This document shows positions 5,682 to 8,942 of a stretch of 8,942 nt of DNA, in pieces (positions within the stretch are counted from its first letter, which is position 1; each line of letters begins with the position of its first letter). Origin of the DNA: an uncultured Oscillospiraceae bacterium (lineage in GTDB: Bacteria > Bacillota > Clostridia > Oscillospirales > Oscillospiraceae); contig CAKTTR010000073.1 in NCBI GenBank assembly GCA_934615645.1, positions 1 to 8,942 on the forward strand, in the 5' to 3' direction. A program made the position numbers and the translations under genes. A model generated the notes under the pieces. The model was not told where the DNA came from, did no database searches, and saw only the letters and a program-made list of their open reading frames with translations.

Positions 5682-6716
5682 ATGGCATTGTTAGAAGTAA
5701 AAGACCTCCACACCTCCTTCTTCACCGACGCAGGCGAGGTCAAGGCTGTCAACGGCATCAGCTTCACCCTCGACCGGGGCAAGGTCCTGGGCATCGTCGG
5801 CGAGTCCGGCTCCGGCAAATCCGTCACGGCTTATTCCATCATGCAAATCCTTGCCTCCACCGGCAAGATCACCGGCGGCTCCATCCTCTTTGACGGCAAG
5901 GAGCTGGTCGGCATCGGCGAGCGCGGCATGAAAGAGATTCGCGGCAATAAAATTTCGATTATTTTCCAGGACCCGATGACGTCCCTGAACCCGACGTACA
6001 CCATCGGCCGCCAGCTGATGGAAGCCATCCTCCTGCATACGAACCGCAATAAAAAGCAGGCGTATGACCGGGCCGTGGAAATGCTCCGCCTCGTCAACGT
6101 CAACGAGCCGGAAAAGCGCATGAAGCAGTACCCCTACGAGTTCTCCGGCGGTATGCGCCAGCGTGTCATGATCGCCATGGCCCTGGCCTGCGAGCCTGAT
6201 ATTCTCATCGCCGACGAACCGACGACAGCGCTGGACGTCACGATCCAGGCCCAGATTCTGGAGCTGATGAAATCCCTCCAGCAGGAACTGGGGATGGCGA
6301 TCATCATGATCACCCACGATCTCGGCGTCGTCGCCCAGCTGTGTGACGAGGTCATCGTCATGTACGCCGGCGGCATCTGCGAGCAGGGGACGGCGGATGA
6401 AATTTTCTACAACCCCCGTCATGAGTACACCAAGGGCCTCCTTCGCTCCATCCCGACCGCCGACACCGCCGGGACGAAGCTCCAGCCCATCACCGGTACC
6501 CCCATCGACCTTTTAAACATGCCCGCCGGCTGCGCCTTCGCGCCCCGGTGCGACGCGGCAATGAAAATCTGTATGCGCCAGCCGTGTCCGCGGATGGAGA
6601 TCAACGACCAGCACCAAGCCGCCTGCTGGATGAATGTCAAGCGCGGCGTGGAGGACGGCTCCATTACCCTGGACCAAAACGCAGAAGGGGAGAAAGGCGG
6701 TGATCTCGATGCATAA
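5682..6716 (+). CDS. oppD: Oligopeptide ABC transporter ATPase OppD
   Basis: This 344-residue cytoplasmic ATPase powers peptide import together with OppF. All nucleotide-binding motifs are intact: Walker A GESGSGKS (40-47), signature FSGGMRQR (154-161), Walker B ILIADE (174-179) and switch histidine H212. The C-terminal oligopeptide/dipeptide-transporter extension carries cysteines C284, C290, C297 and C315, the pattern linked in some Dpp/Opp ATPases to a [4Fe-4S] cluster. ATG 5682 was chosen because AAGGAGG (5667-5673) lies 8 nt upstream; the frame is open to 5646 inside oppC but lacks that support. It overlaps oppF by 8 nt (ATGCATAA), a sign of translational coupling. Confidence 0.95.
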   Translation: MALLEVKDLHTSFFTDAGEVKAVNGISFTLDRGKVLGIVGESGSGKSVTAYSIMQILASTGKITGGSILFDGKELVGIGERGMKEIRGNKISIIFQDPMTSLNPTYTIGRQLMEAILLHTNRNKKQAYDRAVEMLRLVNVNEPEKRMKQYPYEFSGGMRQRVMIAMALACEPDILIADEPTTALDVTIQAQILELMKSLQQELGMAIIMITHDLGVVAQLCDEVIVMYAGGICEQGTADEIFYNPRHEYTKGLLRSIPTADTAGTKLQPITGTPIDLLNMPAGCAFAPRCDAAMKICMRQPCPRMEINDQHQAACWMNVKRGVEDGSITLDQNAEGEKGGDLDA

Positions 6717-7695
6717 CGGCACCAACCAGCCTCTGATCGAGGTCAAGGACCTCAAAGAGTATTTCAATATCAGCATGGGGATGTTCAAGTCCAAGCCCCT
6801 CAAGGCCGTCGACGGCGTCTCCTTTACCATCAACAAGGGCGAGACCTTGGGCCTTGTCGGCGAGTCCGGCTGCGGCAAAACGACCGTCGGCCGCACGATT
6901 CTGCATCTCTATAAGCCCACTGCGGGAGAAATCTGGTACGACGGCAAAAAAATCGAGACCAAAGCCGATATTCACGACTTCCGCAAGAAGGCCACCATGG
7001 TCTTCCAGGACCCGTATTCCTCTCTCAACCCCCGCATGACCGTCGCCGATATCATCGGCGAGCCCCTGGACGTGCACAAGCTCTATCAATCCAAGCAGGA
7101 GCGGCAGGACCGCATTTTGGAGCTCATGCGCTATGTCGGCCTCAACAGCGAGCACGCCGCCCGCTATGCCCACGAATTTTCCGGCGGCCAGCGGCAGCGC
7201 ATCGGCATCGCCCGCGCCCTGGCGGTCAATCCGGACTTCATCGTCTGCGACGAGCCCGTCTCCGCGCTGGACGTCTCCATCCAGGCCCAGGTCATCAATA
7301 TGTTCGAGGAGCTCCAGGAGCGTCTGGGTCTCACGTACCTCTTCATCGCCCACGACCTTCTCGTCGTCCGGCACATCAGCGACCGCATCGCCGTCATGTA
7401 CCTGGGCAAGATGGTGGAGCTGGCCGATGCGGCGGAGATCTATCAGCACCCGCTGCACCCCTATTCCAAGTCGCTGCTCTCGGCCGTCCCGGTGCCCGAT
7501 CCCAAGATCGCCCGGGCCAACCAGCGCATCGTTCTGAACGGGGATATCCCCAGCCCGCTGAACGCCCCCTCCGGCTGCCCCTTCCGCACCCGCTGCGCCT
7601 ATGCCTGCGAGCGCTGTGCCCAGGAGACGCCGGAATTCAAGGAAGCCGCCCCCGGTCACTTCGTCGCCTGCCACCGCGTCGACGAGATCAACTGA
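6709..7695 (+). CDS. oppF: Oligopeptide ABC transporter ATPase OppF
   Basis: This 328-residue protein is the partner ATPase of OppD. It has Walker A GESGCGKT (51-58), signature FSGGQRQR (157-164), Walker B FIVCDE (177-182) and switch histidine H215. The C-terminal extension again has the four-cysteine pattern, C290, C296, C303 and C321. Residues 20-31 (NISMGMFKSKPL) form the small insertion before the first core strand that is typical of OppF and not OppD. The start is ambiguous: ATG 6709 with AAAGGCGG (6693-6700) 8 nt upstream, or in-frame GTG 6700 with GGGGAG (6687-6692) 7 nt upstream, which would add three residues. I prefer ATG. The next gene, oppA, follows after a 95-nt gap with a hairpin. 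Confidence 0.94.
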   Translation: MHNGTNQPLIEVKDLKEYFNISMGMFKSKPLKAVDGVSFTINKGETLGLVGESGCGKTTVGRTILHLYKPTAGEIWYDGKKIETKADIHDFRKKATMVFQDPYSSLNPRMTVADIIGEPLDVHKLYQSKQERQDRILELMRYVGLNSEHAARYAHEFSGGQRQRIGIARALAVNPDFIVCDEPVSALDVSIQAQVINMFEELQERLGLTYLFIAHDLLVVRHISDRIAVMYLGKMVELADAAEIYQHPLHPYSKSLLSAVPVPDPKIARANQRIVLNGDIPSPLNAPSGCPFRTRCAYACERCAQETPEFKEAAPGHFVACHRVDEIN

Positions 7696-7728
7696 AACCG
7701 CGTGACCCTCGGCTCCACTCCCTGGATC

Positions 7729-7760
7729 AATATGTATCCGGCGCGTTGCACCGGCATATT
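7729..7760 (+). other. Hairpin between oppF and oppA
   Basis: AATATG (7729-7734) plus CCGG (7738-7741) pair with CCGG (7751-7754) plus CATATT (7755-7760), giving a 10-bp stem with a 3-nt bulge and a 9-nt loop. The sequence after it, GAAAATATTTT, is AT-rich but not a clean T-run. It is best read as a leaky terminator or an RNA processing and stability stem that sets oppA mRNA apart from the permease genes. I see no good promoter in this 95-nt gap. Confidence 0.4.
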
Positions 7761-7790
7761 GAAAATATTTTAACCGAAAGGAAGAACAAA

Positions 7791-8942
7791 ATGAAAAAGA
7801 TCATCGCTCTGCTGTTGGTCGTTGCCATGATGCTTTGCCTTGTTGCTTGCAACGGCAAGGATAATGACAAGGGCACCCCCGGTTCCGATGGCGAACCGGC
7901 TGCCGCGTCCAACACCCTGTCCGTTTGCCTCGCCTCCGAGCCGGACACCATCGACCCCGCGCTCAACTCCTCCGTTGACGGCGGCACCATGTGCGCCCAC
8001 CTGTTTGCTGGCATCAGCAAATGGGCTCAGGACAAAGACGGCAACCTGGAGATCGTTGCTGACGTGGCAGAAGACCTGCCCGAAGGCGTTGTCAACGACG
8101 ACGGCACCGTGACCTACACCTACACCCTGCGCGAAGGCCTGAAATGGTCCGACGGCGAGCCCCTGACGGCTGGCGATTTCGTGTTCGCTTGGAACCGCGC
8201 CGCTTCCGCCGAGCTGGGCGCTGACTACGGCTACATGATGGAAGTCATCGACGGCTACGACGAAGTCTCCGCCACCAATGACGACGGCACCGCTGCCAAC
8301 CCCGATGCGAAGCTGAACGTCGAAGCACCCGATGACCGCACCCTGGTCGTCACCCTGGCCAACGAAGTCCCCTACTGGAACGAGCTCATGGCCTTCCCGA
8401 CCTACTTCCCCGTCCGTGAGGACGTCGTCGCCGACGAAGGTTGGGCAACGGAAGCTGCCACCTATGTCGGCAACGGCCCCTACACCCTGACCGGTTGGGA
8501 GCACAACTCCGTCATCACCATGACGAAGAACGAGAACTACTACGACGCCGACAACGTCACCATGGACACCCTGAACTTCTACCTGTCCGACGACAGCAAC
8601 AACATGCTCGCCAACTTCAAGTCCGGCGACTGGCAGCTGATCGACGACGTCCCCACCAACGAGATCTCCACCCTGAAGACGGAGTATCCCGATGAATTCG
8701 TGGTCGCCGGCCAGATCGGTACCTACTATGTCTGCTGGAACATCAATGAGCAGATCCTGCCTGCCGACTCCACCCTGACCGGGGACGAAGCGGAAAAGGC
8801 CAAGGAAGAGATCCGCAACGCCATCGCGCTGCTGTTCGACCGCAACTACATCGTCGAAGAAGTCGCCCAGGGCGGCCAGGTCCCGGCTTCCTCCTTCGTT
8901 GCCATGGGTCTGACCAACCCCGACGGCACCCAGTTCTATGAG
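7791..8942 (+). CDS. oppA: Oligopeptide-binding lipoprotein OppA (partial, 3' end missing)
   Basis: The reading frame is open from ATG 7791 to the right edge, giving 384 residues with no stop; whole family members usually have 500-600. It is the extracellular peptide receptor of the importer, anchored to the membrane by lipid. Residues 1-20 are a lipoprotein signal (MKK, hydrophobic core, lipobox LVAC) with Cys20 as the lipidated residue, followed by a flexible Gly/Asp/Ser linker to about 40. The substrate-binding domain (family 5) begins at about 42; YTLREGLKWSDGEPLTAGDF (111-130) is its signature region, and GNGPYTLTGW (227-236) is also typical. The protein is strongly acidic. AAAGGAAG (7777-7784) supports the start, with AGGA 8 nt away. 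Peptide length preference cannot be judged from the sequence. Confidence 0.93.
   Translation, partial: MKKIIALLLVVAMMLCLVACNGKDNDKGTPGSDGEPAAASNTLSVCLASEPDTIDPALNSSVDGGTMCAHLFAGISKWAQDKDGNLEIVADVAEDLPEGVVNDDGTVTYTYTLREGLKWSDGEPLTAGDFVFAWNRAASAELGADYGYMMEVIDGYDEVSATNDDGTAANPDAKLNVEAPDDRTLVVTLANEVPYWNELMAFPTYFPVREDVVADEGWATEAATYVGNGPYTLTGWEHNSVITMTKNENYYDADNVTMDTLNFYLSDDSNNMLANFKSGDWQLIDDVPTNEISTLKTEYPDEFVVAGQIGTYYVCWNINEQILPADSTLTGDEAEKAKEEIRNAIALLFDRNYIVEEVAQGGQVPASSFVAMGLTNPDGTQFYE

Noticed and set aside
1..8942. CRISPR array, tRNA, rRNA, transposase or phage genes
   Set aside because: No regularly spaced direct repeats, no cloverleaf or rRNA-like sequence, and no mobile-element protein was seen on either strand.

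Overview
The window looks like chromosomal DNA of a GC-rich, Gram-positive anaerobe of the class Clostridia, most likely an Oscillospiraceae-type gut bacterium. This rests on strong AGGAGG-type ribosome binding sites, sigma-A promoters of TTGACA/TATAAT type, a lipoprotein-type binding protein, and short AT-rich control regions between GC-rich genes. The genus is an inference; no rRNA or marker gene is present.

Layout. (1) Bases 1-442 hold no convincing gene. They carry an unusually dense chain of hairpins, including a perfect 15-bp stem, and on the minus strand a plausible terminator for the next gene. (2) Bases 443-1819 on the minus strand encode a complete MgtE magnesium channel. It is preceded by a leader of about 230 nt with its own consensus promoter, a 25-codon open reading frame with an excellent ribosome binding site (2004 to 1927), and several overlapping hairpins. 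(3) Diverging from that leader is a long-form AlaX-type alanyl-tRNA editing protein (2189-3352) with its own extended -10 promoter. (4) A 312-nt gap (3353-3664) holds two tandem promoters, an inverted repeat over the second start site and a perfect 18-bp palindrome. (5) Bases 3665-8942 are an oligopeptide ABC importer operon in the order oppB, oppC, oppD, oppF, oppA. The binding protein comes last, after a 95-nt gap with a hairpin, and runs off the right edge.

How the parts work together. OppA captures peptides outside the membrane, OppB and OppC form the channel, and OppD and OppF hydrolyse ATP, so the operon feeds amino acids to the cell. MgtE imports magnesium. The AlaX protein removes wrongly attached amino acids from tRNA-Ala. 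The three units appear to be transcribed separately.

The protein-coding content is ordinary. The most interesting signal is the mgtE leader. It has a short peptide ending in an acidic, proline-containing stretch (AEPEP), with a hairpin over its last codons and mutually exclusive hairpins before the mgtE ribosome binding site. I could not see a recognisable M-box riboswitch. The arrangement resembles magnesium-sensing leader peptides such as enterobacterial MgtL, and is offered as a hypothesis.
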